Under the pieces are notes generated by a model. That model ran no database searches. It was given only the letters and a program-made list of their open reading frames with translations, and was not told the DNA's origin. Of a stretch of 64,000 bases of DNA, positions 17,361 through 26,445 are shown piece after piece (within the stretch, counting starts at the first letter, position 1; each line of letters starts with the position of its first letter). This stretch comes from Flaviflagellibacter rhizophilus. GTDB taxonomy: Bacteria; Pseudomonadota; Alphaproteobacteria; Rhizobiales; Methylopilaceae. The position numbers and the translations under genes are program-made. The stretch covers positions 1 to 64,000 of the forward strand of contig NZ_JAXAFJ010000009.1 of assembly GCF_033898525.1 (NCBI RefSeq), in the 5' to 3' direction.

Positions 17361-17448
17361 GGTCTTGCAATCCTCGCAGCGTAGCCCGAGAGATAGGCCC
17401 CCTGCCCTCGGGGAGCAACGCGCTCCTTGTCCTACCCCCCCCGGAGAC

Positions 17449-17661
17449 ATGATGCCGATTCGCGTGCGCAAGTTCATCGGCACCGTGCTGCTGATCATCC
17501 TGGTGCTCGGCTGGGCGCTGTTCTTCATGGCGCTCGCGCAGGGCCGGATCCAGCAGGCCGGCGGCTTCTGGCACTTCATGTATTACGTGATCGCCGGCAT
17601 GGGCTGGATCGTGCCCGCGGGCATCATCATCAAGTGGATGCAGAAGCCCGAGGAGGTCTAG
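17449..17661 (+). CDS. DUF2842 small membrane protein
   Basis: A 70-residue protein with two hydrophobic helices (LLIILVLGWALFFMALAQ and FMYYVIAGMGWIVPAGIIIKW), matching the alphaproteobacterial DUF2842 family. GGAGA precedes the ATG. Proximity to ctaA is typical of this family in Hyphomicrobiales and suggests, without proof, a link to respiratory membranes. Its stop overlaps the stop of the opposing polysaccharide deacetylase gene. Confidence 0.85.
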   Translation: MMPIRVRKFIGTVLLIILVLGWALFFMALAQGRIQQAGGFWHFMYYVIAGMGWIVPAGIIIKWMQKPEEV

Positions 17662-18698
17662 GCCACGTCCAGCACGCGCAGGCGGTTGCGCAGCACGAAT
17701 GGCAGGCCGGAGATGAAGGTCTCGGCGTAGCGGCGCTGCTGGTAATGTCCGTTGAGCGAAACACGGGGCAACGCGGTCATGTGCGCGGCGTGCGCCGGGA
17801 ACAGGGTGCCCAGCCGCGTGGTCCAGCCGCCCGCGAAGCCTAGTTCCTCCGCTGTCCTGAACTCTCGCACACCAGCCGAGGTCGGGTCTCCCACGGGAAA
17901 AGCGATGTGGCGCGGTTCCACGCCGAGTTCGCTGCGGATGCGCTGCTGCGCGCCAGTGATCTCGCGGCGCATGGCGTCCTCCCCCAGCTTCGCGAGCATG
18001 AAGTGACCGCAGGTATGGTTGCCGATGGTCACGAGCGGATCGGCAGCGACTTCGCGCAGTTCGTCCCAGTCGAGGCAAAGCCGGGCAGTGAGGCCATCGT
18101 CCCGCGTGCCCGCGCTTTCCTCGAGCCTGTCGATGGCCTGCCGCATGGTGGCTTCATCCATCCCGCGCAGCGTCCAGTAGATGTGCTCCCAGGCTGCGGC
18201 TTTTTCTTCATCGGTGCGCGTGTTCAGCGCATCGCCCGCGAAGTGCACCTTGTCCGCGCCGGCGATCGCGTGCTCCAGCCGCAGCCACCACAGATCGCCT
18301 GTGCCATCCGCGAAACCTGAGGTGACGAAGAGCATTGCCGGCGCGCCGTGTCGCCGCAGCACCGGAAGGGCATGGTCACGCACATCACGGTAGCCGTCGT
18401 CGAAGGTGAAGCAGGCGAAGCGGCCTGCATCCGGATCCTGGATTCGCCGCAACGCCTCGTCGAGGGTGACCACGTCGATGCCGCGCTCGCGGAGAAGCCC
18501 CAGAACATCATCAAGGAAATCCGGCGTGATGCCGAGCAGGTGATTGGGTGCGAACGCCCGTTGTTCGGCCGGACGGCAGTGATGCAGCGTGAAGACCACC
18601 CCCCTGCCCGCTGTCCAGCGACCCAGCAGCCTGTCCAGCCGCAGGAGGTGCAGCGCGTCGAGCGTCCGACGCAGGCGGCGGGTGCGGCTGTCCTCCAT
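17658..18698 (-). CDS. Polysaccharide deacetylase family protein
   Basis: A 346-residue NodB-homology enzyme that would remove N- or O-acetyl groups from a polysaccharide. Motif 1 TFDDGYRD carries the base and metal Asp; motif 2 NHTCGHFML has both metal His residues; motif 3 RHIAFPVGDP contains the conserved Arg region. No signal peptide is seen, so it may act on lipid-linked intermediates in the cytosol. Its start overlaps the co-polymerase stop (TGATG), placing it firmly in the exopolysaccharide operon. Confidence 0.88.
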   Translation of the reverse strand: MEDSRTRRLRRTLDALHLLRLDRLLGRWTAGRGVVFTLHHCRPAEQRAFAPNHLLGITPDFLDDVLGLLRERGIDVVTLDEALRRIQDPDAGRFACFTFDDGYRDVRDHALPVLRRHGAPAMLFVTSGFADGTGDLWWLRLEHAIAGADKVHFAGDALNTRTDEEKAAAWEHIYWTLRGMDEATMRQAIDRLEESAGTRDDGLTARLCLDWDELREVAADPLVTIGNHTCGHFMLAKLGEDAMRREITGAQQRIRSELGVEPRHIAFPVGDPTSAGVREFRTAEELGFAGGWTTRLGTLFPAHAAHMTALPRVSLNGHYQQRRYAETFISGLPFVLRNRLRVLDVA

Positions 18699-20860
18699 CA
18701 GGATTCGGTGGTCCGCGACACCGGTCCCTTGCCTGTGCCGCCCGCGACCAGAACGACCACGTCGCTGACGCCCGCCTGCAGGAGCATCTGATGTGCGGAT
18801 GTGGTGGCCTCGTCATCCGCCGCAGCGGCGATCAGGATGGCGGCACCCGTGCGCCTTGCCAGCGCCTCGAAACCGGTCCGTCGCCCGATCGAGGGTCCCA
18901 GCACGATGACGAAGTCGTAGGTCAGGCCAAGTGCGTCGAACACCACGCCGATACGCTGAGCGGAGGCGGGCTCCAGCGGATCCTGCTGCCCAAGCGTGAT
19001 CATGTGCGCGTGGGAAGCACGGTCGCGCTGGATGGCATCGACGAAGGAAGCCTCGCCGGAGACAAGTTCACCAAGACCCGCCGTTTCGGCCTTGTCGCCC
19101 ATGGCTTCCCGGAAGCGGGCACTCTCGCCGCCGGCATCCACTACGATGGCCTTCCGCCCATGGCCCGCGAGCGAGCGGGCGAGCGTCATGGCAATGCCGC
19201 CGGCGTCGATGTCCGGTGCGGCCGTGACGGTGAGAATGTTCAGCGCGTCCTGCCCGCGCGGAGTGGCCGCCAGATGGGTGGCCAGTTCCCCGAGGATCTT
19301 CATGTCCGCGGCTTCCATGGCCATGTCGCGGCTGCCGAGCAGTGCCGTTGTTCCTGCGGCGGCAGCCGCCTGTTTCATGGGAGTGTCCGCATCGATCTCC
19401 TGCCGGGCCGGCAGCACACCCGCCTTCGCGGCAGCCAGAGGCACCGGGCGCGAACCCTGCGAGAGGAATTCCAGCACGGTGAACAGCACGACGAGGAGGA
19501 TGAAGGCCGCAACGGAGGAGAGTGCCACGATGGGCAGCGGCTTCGGCGAAAATGGCGAGCTGGCGGCGGCAGCGCGCGAGATGATGCGCGAATCCGGCGG
19601 GATCGATTCCACCTGTTCGCGGGCCGAGGCGTCGCGATAGCGCGTCATGAACTGCTCCAGCAGTTCGCGCTGGGCGCGAGCCTCGCGCTCGAGGGCGCGC
19701 AGCTGCACTTCCTGCTCGTTGGCCGAGCCCGCCACCTCTTTCTGTGAATCGAGCGTTGCGCGGATGTTGGTGACGCGCGAAGCCGCCAGAGTGGCCTCGT
19801 TCTCATAGGCGCGCGCCACCTTTCGGGCTTCCTCGCGAATCTGCGTGTCGACGGAGGACAGCTGCGCGTTGAGCTCCTTCATGCGCGGGTGCCCCGCCAG
19901 GAAGGTCCGCGACTCGCGTGCGATGGATGCGGCGAGATTGCCGCGCTGCTCCGCCAGCCGGCGGATCAGTTCGGAATTGCCGATATCGAGGAACTCGACG
20001 CGACGCCCGGCTGCCAAGGCCTGCTTGATGGCGTCGGCCTTGGTCTGGGCCTCGGTCTGCTGCGCGACGGCGCGTGAAAGTTCGCTGCTGAGTTCGTTGA
20101 GCTGCTGGCTGGACAGCGTTGAATTGTTTGGACCGGCGAACAGGTTCTGCGACGTGCGGTAGTTCTCGACCTTGGCCTCGGCCTCCGCCACGCGGCGGCT
20201 GAGATCCGCGATCTGGCCGCTGAGCCAGTTGGAGGCTTGCTGGTTGATCGCCTGCTTGGCCGCCTGCTGCATCTGCAGATAGCGTGTGGTGACGGTGTTG
20301 GCGATCTGGGCGGCCAGTCCCGCGTCGGCGGACAGCACCACGGTCGAGATCACCCGCGAGCCCGGGATCGCGGCCACGGTCAGGTGATCGTAATAGGCCT
20401 GGAGCGCCCGCTCCTCATCCGTCATGAGGGCCGGATCCGGCGCGAAGCCAAGCTTCACCAGCACGGCCTTGACGGAGGACATCTCGGACGAGCCGCCGAA
20501 CTCCGGCACGTTCTTCAGATCGAGTTCTTCGACGACCGAGAGGGCCAGATCGCGCGAACGCAGCAATTGCACCTGGCTTTGCACGGCGAGTTCGTCGGCG
20601 GCTGCGGTCTGGGGATCGCGTTCCGCCCCTGCCGGCCGCGTATAGGCGTTCTCCTTGCTCTCCACGAGCACGAGTGCTTCGGAACGGTACTGCGGCACCA
20701 GGGTGCGGGCAAAGAGCGTGGCGCCGATGGCGACCAGGATCGTGGGACCAAGGATCAGGAGCTTGCGGCGCCACAAGGCGCGGCCGATCCCGCCTAGGTC
20801 GATTTCCGCAGGCGATCGCGTATCGCGGACAATGCCCATGTCGTAAACGGCGCCCTGCAT
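18698..20860 (-). CDS. Polysaccharide co-polymerase (Wzc/GumC/ExoP-like) with degenerate kinase domain
   Basis: A 720-residue chain-length regulator spanning the inner membrane. It has an N-terminal Wzz domain with TM1 (about LILGPTILVAIGATLFARTL), a long periplasmic coiled-coil section, GNVR-type residues, TM2 (LPIVALSSVAAFILLVVLF) and a cytosolic Rossmann-like domain. That domain lacks Walker A (PDIDAGG in place of PGEGKST, near residues 540-552), lacks the Walker B Asp (VIVLGP), and has no Tyr cluster, so it is probably not a tyrosine kinase. Alternative starts lie at 20923 and 20839. It is divergent from the export gene. Confidence 0.87.
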   Translation of the reverse strand: MQGAVYDMGIVRDTRSPAEIDLGGIGRALWRRKLLILGPTILVAIGATLFARTLVPQYRSEALVLVESKENAYTRPAGAERDPQTAAADELAVQSQVQLLRSRDLALSVVEELDLKNVPEFGGSSEMSSVKAVLVKLGFAPDPALMTDEERALQAYYDHLTVAAIPGSRVISTVVLSADAGLAAQIANTVTTRYLQMQQAAKQAINQQASNWLSGQIADLSRRVAEAEAKVENYRTSQNLFAGPNNSTLSSQQLNELSSELSRAVAQQTEAQTKADAIKQALAAGRRVEFLDIGNSELIRRLAEQRGNLAASIARESRTFLAGHPRMKELNAQLSSVDTQIREEARKVARAYENEATLAASRVTNIRATLDSQKEVAGSANEQEVQLRALEREARAQRELLEQFMTRYRDASAREQVESIPPDSRIISRAAAASSPFSPKPLPIVALSSVAAFILLVVLFTVLEFLSQGSRPVPLAAAKAGVLPARQEIDADTPMKQAAAAAGTTALLGSRDMAMEAADMKILGELATHLAATPRGQDALNILTVTAAPDIDAGGIAMTLARSLAGHGRKAIVVDAGGESARFREAMGDKAETAGLGELVSGEASFVDAIQRDRASHAHMITLGQQDPLEPASAQRIGVVFDALGLTYDFVIVLGPSIGRRTGFEALARRTGAAILIAAAADDEATTSAHQMLLQAGVSDVVVLVAGGTGKGPVSRTTES

Positions 20861-20915
20861 GTCGATGCGATCCTTCAAGCAGGAAGCACTGTCGCACCAG
20901 CAGGTTGAAAAGCTA

Positions 20916-20950
20916 TTAACCACATGGTTGGGAAGGTTTTGTTAACCATA
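20916..20950. promoter_or_regulatory. Direct repeats TTAACCAyA in the divergent exopolysaccharide promoter
   Basis: TTAACCACA (20916-20924) and TTAACCATA (20942-20950) are 26 bp apart in the gap between the co-polymerase and export genes. TTAACCAT is the known half-site of the cell-cycle regulator CtrA, and TTAA-N7-TAAG at 20942 is close to the TTAA-N7-TTAA box. This is a candidate operator only. Confidence 0.35.
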
Positions 20951-20991
20951 AGTAAGTAACGCTGCGGCTCGGACCTTTGTCAGGGATCATC

Positions 20992-21555
20992 ATGCCTCGG
21001 CTGCCGTTCTGGCTCATTATCATGCCCCTGATCCTGCTCTCGGCCGCCAATTGTGCGCCGCCGCAGACCGGCGTCATGGCAGCGCCCCTGCCCGATGCTC
21101 CCTATCGCCTCGGCAGCGGAGACCGCCTGCGGATCGTGGTGTTCGACCAGACCAATCTCTCCGGCAGCTTCGCCGTGGATGCGGCAGGCATGATCACGCT
21201 GCCGCTGCTCGGCACTGTGCCCGCGGAGGGCAAGACGCCGCAGGAGTTGAAAGCTGTTCTCGAACAGAGGCTGCGCAAGCAGTTCCTGCGCGAACCGAAC
21301 GTCTCCGTCGAGATCGAGGCCTACCGTCCCTTCTTCATCTTCGGAGAAGTCGCGCAATCGGGGCAGTACGCCTACATCGCCGGCATGACCGTCGAACAGG
21401 CTGTCGCCATTGCCGGTGGCTACACGCCGCGCGGACGCCGCGGTCCCGTTCAGCTTGCCCGCCGCGACGGTGCCGATGTGGTGCGCATTGAGGTGCCGCT
21501 CACGACGCTTATGCGGCCGGGCGACACGATATTCGTTCAGGAGCGCTGGTTTTGA
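20992..21555 (+). CDS. Polysaccharide export outer-membrane protein (Wza/OPX family)
   Basis: A 187-residue export protein. The PES domain (YRLGSGDRLRIVVFDQTNLSG to VSVEIEA, about residues 38-108) and one SLBB domain (FFIFGEVAQSGQYAYIAGM onward) match short OPX proteins that form the outer part of the polysaccharide channel. The N-terminus is a lipoprotein-like leader, but the residues before the Cys (SAANC) are not a standard lipobox. The ATG at 20992 has AGGGA upstream; a TTG five codons earlier is in frame. Its stop overlaps the TTG start of the next gene. Confidence 0.88.
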   Translation: MPRLPFWLIIMPLILLSAANCAPPQTGVMAAPLPDAPYRLGSGDRLRIVVFDQTNLSGSFAVDAAGMITLPLLGTVPAEGKTPQELKAVLEQRLRKQFLREPNVSVEIEAYRPFFIFGEVAQSGQYAYIAGMTVEQAVAIAGGYTPRGRRGPVQLARRDGADVVRIEVPLTTLMRPGDTIFVQERWF

Positions 21556-22709
21556 CCGACGGCGCGCCGCTCCGGATCATCCACGTCTTCCGCGCACCGC
21601 TGGGAGGGCTTTTCCGCCATGTGATGGATCTCGCTCGCGGACAGGTGGACGCGGGCCATCAGGTCGGCATCCTGTGCGATTCAGTGGCCGGGAATCCGCG
21701 CGACCATGAAAAGCTTGAGGCTCTGGAGCCGGAACTGGCCCTTGGCTTGCGGCGAATGCCCATGGCGCGCGTGCCGTCGCTGCACGATCGGCATGCACTT
21801 ACAATGATGGCGGCCTTCCATCGCGAGGCACGGCCGGATGTGATCCATGGACACGGGGCCAAGGGCGGCGCGTTTGCGCGCCTGCCGGGCTTCTACACAC
21901 GCGGCTGGCCGGTGACCTGCTACACGCCTCACGGCGGCAGCTTCCATTATGCCCCGGGCACCGCTGTGCACCGCGTCTACACCACCGCGGAGCGCATTCT
22001 CGCCCGCCGCACCGGCGCCCTGCTGATGGAAAGCCACTTCATCGCGCGAAAGGTGCGCGAGACGCTCGGCCAGGTCGAGGTGCCGATCCACGTGGTGCAC
22101 AACGGCATTTCCGAAAGCGAGTTCGCACCCGTCACGCGGAGCGCCGATGCGGCGGACCTGCTGTATGTGGGCGAGCTGCGCTTCGAAAAAGGTGTCGACA
22201 CCGTTCTCGATGCGCTCGCGATGCTCTCCGAGGAAGGATTGCGGCCCACAATACGCATCCAGGGCTCTGGACCGCATGAGACGGCGCTGCATGATCGGGT
22301 TCGCTCGCTCGGCCTCGCGGAGCAAGTGCGCTTCGCGCCGGCCGGCCCCGTGCGCGAGGGGTTCGAGAACGCCCGCATCATGATCGTTCCGTCGCGCAAG
22401 GAATCCCTGCCTTATGTGGTGCTCGAGGCTGCCGGCGCGGGGGTGCCGCTGATCTCGACCGATGTCGGGGGCATTCCCGAGATCTTCGGACCGTTCAGCG
22501 ACCGGCTCATTCCTGCCGGCGAGCCCCCGGTCCTTCGCGACGCCATCCGCGCGGCTCTTCGCCAGCCGGAACAGGAACTCCGACGGAACGCGGAAGAACT
22601 TGCCCTTTTCGTGCGGGGCAATTTCGCCATGTCACGCATGATCTCCGAAGTGGAAGATGCGTATCGCCGGGCGCTTGCAACAAGGGCCGATCTGCAGCGC
22701 CGCCATTAA
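21552..22709 (+). CDS. Glycosyltransferase family 4
   Basis: A 385-residue GT-B fold enzyme predicted to add a sugar to the lipid-linked repeat unit on the cytosolic face. The N-terminal domain opens IIHVFRAPLGGLFRHVMDLA. The C-terminal nucleotide-sugar domain has LRFEKGVDTVLDAL and the EX7E motif in ESLPYVVLEAAGAGVP, typical of GT4. The TTG start overlaps the export gene stop (TTGA), implying coupled translation. The sugar donor cannot be read from the sequence. Confidence 0.87.
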   Translation: MTDGAPLRIIHVFRAPLGGLFRHVMDLARGQVDAGHQVGILCDSVAGNPRDHEKLEALEPELALGLRRMPMARVPSLHDRHALTMMAAFHREARPDVIHGHGAKGGAFARLPGFYTRGWPVTCYTPHGGSFHYAPGTAVHRVYTTAERILARRTGALLMESHFIARKVRETLGQVEVPIHVVHNGISESEFAPVTRSADAADLLYVGELRFEKGVDTVLDALAMLSEEGLRPTIRIQGSGPHETALHDRVRSLGLAEQVRFAPAGPVREGFENARIMIVPSRKESLPYVVLEAAGAGVPLISTDVGGIPEIFGPFSDRLIPAGEPPVLRDAIRAALRQPEQELRRNAEELALFVRGNFAMSRMISEVEDAYRRALATRADLQRRH

Positions 22710-22770
22710 GCCTTCCGTGACGCCTCTGCTGCATTCATGATCGAAGCGCCGTAAAAGCGGCTGGCCGATC

Positions 22771-24282
22771 ATGACCGTGGACGACATCACCTCACCACCG
22801 CCACCAACACCTGAGACCCAGCCGCGCCCAGGCATGCCGCCGCGCGCACTGGACCTGGCCGAGCAGCCGGTGAAGCCCACCTTTTCCCCGGTCGTGGTTT
22901 CGGGATTGGTGCGCATTACCGAGGCCGCCGTGCTGGTCGTCTCCGGGTTCACCGCACGGCTTGTGCTGGGATCCGAGCATAGCGACGGGCTATGGCCCGA
23001 AGCGGCCCTGATCCTGCTCGTCGGCATCGTCGCGGTTCTGCTGTTCGAAGCGGCACAGCTTTATTCCATCCCGATGTTCCGGCAGCGCTTCCAGCAGATC
23101 ACGCGCGTGGTGGCCGCGTGGACGGGCCTCATGCTGGCCGTGCTTGCGGGCCTCTTCCTGCTTGGTTGGGGTGCGCCCATCCTGCCTTGGCTGCTCGGCT
23201 GGTGGAGCCTTGCGGTGGTCGTGCTCGCAACCGAGCGGTTCGGGCTTGCCTTGCTGGTGAAGCACTGGACGCGGGCGGGCCGGCTGCTGCGTCGCACGGT
23301 GATCGTCGGCGGCGGCCTTCCGGGCGAGGACGTTGTCCGCCGGATCAAGGCCGACACCAAGACCGATGTGGAGCTGTGCGGGGTCTTCGACGACCGAACC
23401 GACGAGCGCTCCCCCGACATGGTGGCCGGCGTGCCGAAGCTTGGGACGGTCGACGATCTCGTGGAGTTCGCCCGCCGCACGCGCATCGACCTGGTCATCT
23501 TCTCGCTTCCGATCTCGGCGGAAGGCCGCATCCTGCAGATGCTCCGCAAGCTGCAGGTACTGCCGGTGGATATCCGGCTGGCAGCGCATACGAACAAGCT
23601 GCAGTTCCGGCCCCGCTCGTATTCCTATGTCGGCTCCGTGCCGGTCATCGACATCTTCGACAAGCCTATCGCCCATTGGGACGTGGTCTTGAAATGGCTG
23701 TTCGACCGTCTCGTCGGCGCTGCCATGCTCGTTGTCCTCGCGCCGGTGATGGCGGGCGTGGCCCTTGCCATCAAGATGGACTCAAAGGGTCCGGTCCTGT
23801 TCCGGCAGAAGCGCTACGGCTTCAACAACGAGCTGATCGAGGTCTTCAAGTTCCGGTCGATGTACACGGACATGACCGACGCAACGGCCACCAAGCTCGT
23901 GACCAAGGACGATCCGCGCGTCACCAAGGTCGGCCGCTTCATCCGCAAGACCAGCCTCGACGAGTTGCCGCAACTGTTCAACGTCGTGCTGAAGGGTGAC
24001 CTTTCGCTCGTCGGCCCCCGCCCTCACGCGGTGCATGCCAAAGCCCAGAACCAGCTCTACGACCAGGTGGTGGACGGATATTTCGCACGCCATCGCGTGA
24101 AGCCGGGCATCACCGGCTGGGCGCAGATCAATGGCTGGCGCGGGGAGACCGATACCGAGGAGAAGATCCAGCAGCGCGTGTCCCACGACCTGTTCTACAT
24201 CGAGAACTGGTCCGTGATGCTGGATCTGAGGATCCTGGCAATGACCCCGATCTCCCTGCTGAGGACCGAGAATGCCTATTGA
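22771..24282 (+). CDS. Undecaprenyl-phosphate glycosyl-1-phosphate transferase (WcaJ/ExoY-type)
   Basis: A 503-residue initiating enzyme that attaches the first sugar phosphate, commonly glucose, to undecaprenyl phosphate. After a Pro-rich N-terminus come four hydrophobic helices, a CoA-binding-like Rossmann segment (RTVIVGGGLPGEDVVRRIK), a fifth membrane helix (LFDRLVGAAMLVVLAPV) and the bacterial sugar transferase domain. That domain has VFKFRSMYTDM, TSLDELPQLFNVV and SLVGPRPHAV. Length and layout match the full WcaJ type, not the short ExoY type. The next gene starts 11 nt before its end. Confidence 0.93.
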   Translation: MTVDDITSPPPPTPETQPRPGMPPRALDLAEQPVKPTFSPVVVSGLVRITEAAVLVVSGFTARLVLGSEHSDGLWPEAALILLVGIVAVLLFEAAQLYSIPMFRQRFQQITRVVAAWTGLMLAVLAGLFLLGWGAPILPWLLGWWSLAVVVLATERFGLALLVKHWTRAGRLLRRTVIVGGGLPGEDVVRRIKADTKTDVELCGVFDDRTDERSPDMVAGVPKLGTVDDLVEFARRTRIDLVIFSLPISAEGRILQMLRKLQVLPVDIRLAAHTNKLQFRPRSYSYVGSVPVIDIFDKPIAHWDVVLKWLFDRLVGAAMLVVLAPVMAGVALAIKMDSKGPVLFRQKRYGFNNELIEVFKFRSMYTDMTDATATKLVTKDDPRVTKVGRFIRKTSLDELPQLFNVVLKGDLSLVGPRPHAVHAKAQNQLYDQVVDGYFARHRVKPGITGWAQINGWRGETDTEEKIQQRVSHDLFYIENWSVMLDLRILAMTPISLLRTENAY

Positions 24283-25615
24283 GGCGGGGCAGGACGCGGC
24301 TCCCATGGGGCGGCTGGCGGGCCTGCGCTCTCGCCTGGACATTCCATTGCTTGCCGCGGCCGTCGCCACCTCCGGCGTCAAGGTCGCATCCGCCGCGCTG
24401 AACTATCTCTTCCTGATCCTGCTGGCCCGCCTGATGACGGTGGATGGCTTCGGCCTCTACGGGGTGCTGTTCTCGGCCGCCACGCTCGCCGCCGCCGTCC
24501 TGACCTTCGGACAGCCGGTCTTCGTGCTGAAGAGCATCCCGCAGTTCGAGGCACTGAAGGATGAGGCGCGCAAGAAAGGCGTGCTCTTGTTCGGCCTCCG
24601 CGTGCTGGCCGGCACGTCCCTCGTCTTCCTGCTGGTTCTCGGCGGGGCCTACGAAATGCGGCTCCTGCCGTCGAGCCTGCTGGTCAGCGGCGTGCTGGTG
24701 GCCTTCGCCCTTCTGACCCTCGTCTACGCATTCTCGGACTACGCGTGCAACGTGCTGCGCGCGCTCGGCCATGCCTATGCGGGGCTGGTTCCCCGCGACA
24801 TTGCCTGGCGGCTCCTCACCTGCGTCGGCGTCGTCGTCCTTGCCCGGTATGGCGAAGTCAGCCTCCTGAACGTGCTGCTGCTGCTCGCCGTGACGCTTGT
24901 GGTCCTCGTGGGCTGGCAGGCGCGTCGCATCGGGGGCCTGATACTGCGCATGAAGCCGGTGCTTCCCGTGGTCGAGACGGGCAACTGGGCCAAGGCCTCC
25001 ACATGGATGGCCATAGGCTCCCTGCTCTATGTGGCCTCGATGACCGTGGACACCGTCATCGTCGGCGCAACCCTCGGTGCCGAGGACGCCGCGATCTACT
25101 TCGCGGCCGCCAGAACCGCCGCCATGTCCTCCCTGCTCCTCGTCGGCCTCCGCCTCATCGCAGCGCCGGTTTTTGCGAAGCTGCATTACGGTGCAGAGCC
25201 GGAGGCTCTCCGCGCCCGCATCGAGATGGTCTATGGCCTCTCGGCGGTGACGGCTTTGGCTCTCGGCGTGCTTGGCTATCTGCTGGCGCCCTACATCATC
25301 CAGTTGTTCGGAGCCGACTATGCCGAAGGCGTCACGCCCTTCCGTATCCTCCTCATCGGCCTCGCCGTCGCAACGGCCGGGGGCATGTCGGCGTCCATCC
25401 TCGAGTCCACGGGTGGCGAGCGCCTGAACGCCCTCGTCCTGCTGGCCACGCAGAGCGCGACCGCCCTCGCCATCGTGTTCGGCGCGCTCAATGCGGGGCT
25501 TTACGGTGCAGCCATCGCCAAGGCCGCGGGCGTGGCCATCGAGGCGCTTATCCTCACGGCCTGCGTGTTTTACAGGCTCAGGTCCGGCGCGCCGAAGGGG
25601 GTGGGCACCGCATGA
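24272..25615 (+). CDS. Polysaccharide flippase (Wzx-like)
   Basis: A 447-residue membrane protein with 12-14 hydrophobic helices of the MOP superfamily oligosaccharide flippase group (LARLMTVDGFGLYGVLFSA at the start; LFGADYAEGVTPFRILLIG in the C-terminal half). It would move the undecaprenyl-linked repeat to the periplasm. It overlaps the initiating transferase by 11 nt and the GT2 gene by 4 nt (ATGA), so the three form a tightly coupled block. Confidence 0.87.
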   Translation: MPIEAGQDAAPMGRLAGLRSRLDIPLLAAAVATSGVKVASAALNYLFLILLARLMTVDGFGLYGVLFSAATLAAAVLTFGQPVFVLKSIPQFEALKDEARKKGVLLFGLRVLAGTSLVFLLVLGGAYEMRLLPSSLLVSGVLVAFALLTLVYAFSDYACNVLRALGHAYAGLVPRDIAWRLLTCVGVVVLARYGEVSLLNVLLLLAVTLVVLVGWQARRIGGLILRMKPVLPVVETGNWAKASTWMAIGSLLYVASMTVDTVIVGATLGAEDAAIYFAAARTAAMSSLLLVGLRLIAAPVFAKLHYGAEPEALRARIEMVYGLSAVTALALGVLGYLLAPYIIQLFGADYAEGVTPFRILLIGLAVATAGGMSASILESTGGERLNALVLLATQSATALAIVFGALNAGLYGAAIAKAAGVAIEALILTACVFYRLRSGAPKGVGTA

Positions 25616-26433
25616 GGTCCAGCGACATCGCGGTGCTGATGCCCGCCTACAATCCCGATCCGGTCCTGCTTCAGGAGGTGCTGCGCTCCCTTCTGTCGCA
25701 GTCGGAAGCCTGCGACGTCGTCATCGTCGACGACCATTCCCGCGTGCCGATCTCAAGCATCGTGGCGGAGGATCCGCGGATACGGGTGCTGAGGCTCGAA
25801 CGAAATCTGGGGGTCACCGGAGCCCGCAACGAAGGTCTCCGCTACATCCTCGCGGAGGGATATCCCTTCATCGCCTGCAACGACGCCGACGATGTTTGCC
25901 TTCCGGAGCGGTTCCGGCTGCAGCTGGACAGGTTCGAGCGCGATCCCGCACTGGACATTCTGGGCGGCATGTCGCCCACCCACGACGCGAGCGGTGCCTT
26001 CCTCTTCACACGCGGGACAACCGGAGGGCCCGCGGTCATCCGCAAGCGTGTGCGCTACAATCTGCCCTTCGCGCACTCCACGTTCTTCTTCCGCTCCAGC
26101 GTGGTGACGCGCTTCGGCGACTATTCCGAGGACTTTCCGGCCGGTGAGGACTACGAATTCCTCTACCGCATCGTGGCCCGCGGCGGACGTGTCGACTGCC
26201 TCCCGGAGCCGCTGAGCACCTATCTGCTGAATCCAGCCGGCATCACGTTCAACAACTGGCAGCGCCAGATCCGGACACGGCTGAAGACGCAGCTGCGCTA
26301 TTTCGATCCGCTCGCGCCGGGCTGCTATCTCGGCGTTGCGCGCACGCTCATCACCCTGATGGTGCCGCTGTCGATCTGGGGTCCGCTGAAGCGTGCCATC
26401 CGCACGAGGGTCGGAACACGCCAGCCCACCTGA
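25612..26433 (+). CDS. Glycosyltransferase family 2
   Basis: A 273-residue GT-A enzyme. It opens IAVLMPAYNPDPVLLQEVL with the nucleotide-binding VIVDDHSR, has NLGVTGARNEGLRY and the metal-binding DADD (CNDADDVC), and ends with the acceptor-side GEDYEFLYR (ED base motif). The ATG overlaps the flippase stop (ATGA). It likely adds one residue to the repeat unit. It faces the polymerase gene with a 12-nt gap. Confidence 0.88.
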   Translation: MRSSDIAVLMPAYNPDPVLLQEVLRSLLSQSEACDVVIVDDHSRVPISSIVAEDPRIRVLRLERNLGVTGARNEGLRYILAEGYPFIACNDADDVCLPERFRLQLDRFERDPALDILGGMSPTHDASGAFLFTRGTTGGPAVIRKRVRYNLPFAHSTFFFRSSVVTRFGDYSEDFPAGEDYEFLYRIVARGGRVDCLPEPLSTYLLNPAGITFNNWQRQIRTRLKTQLRYFDPLAPGCYLGVARTLITLMVPLSIWGPLKRAIRTRVGTRQPT

Positions 26434-26445
26434 GCGTCCGCCCGC

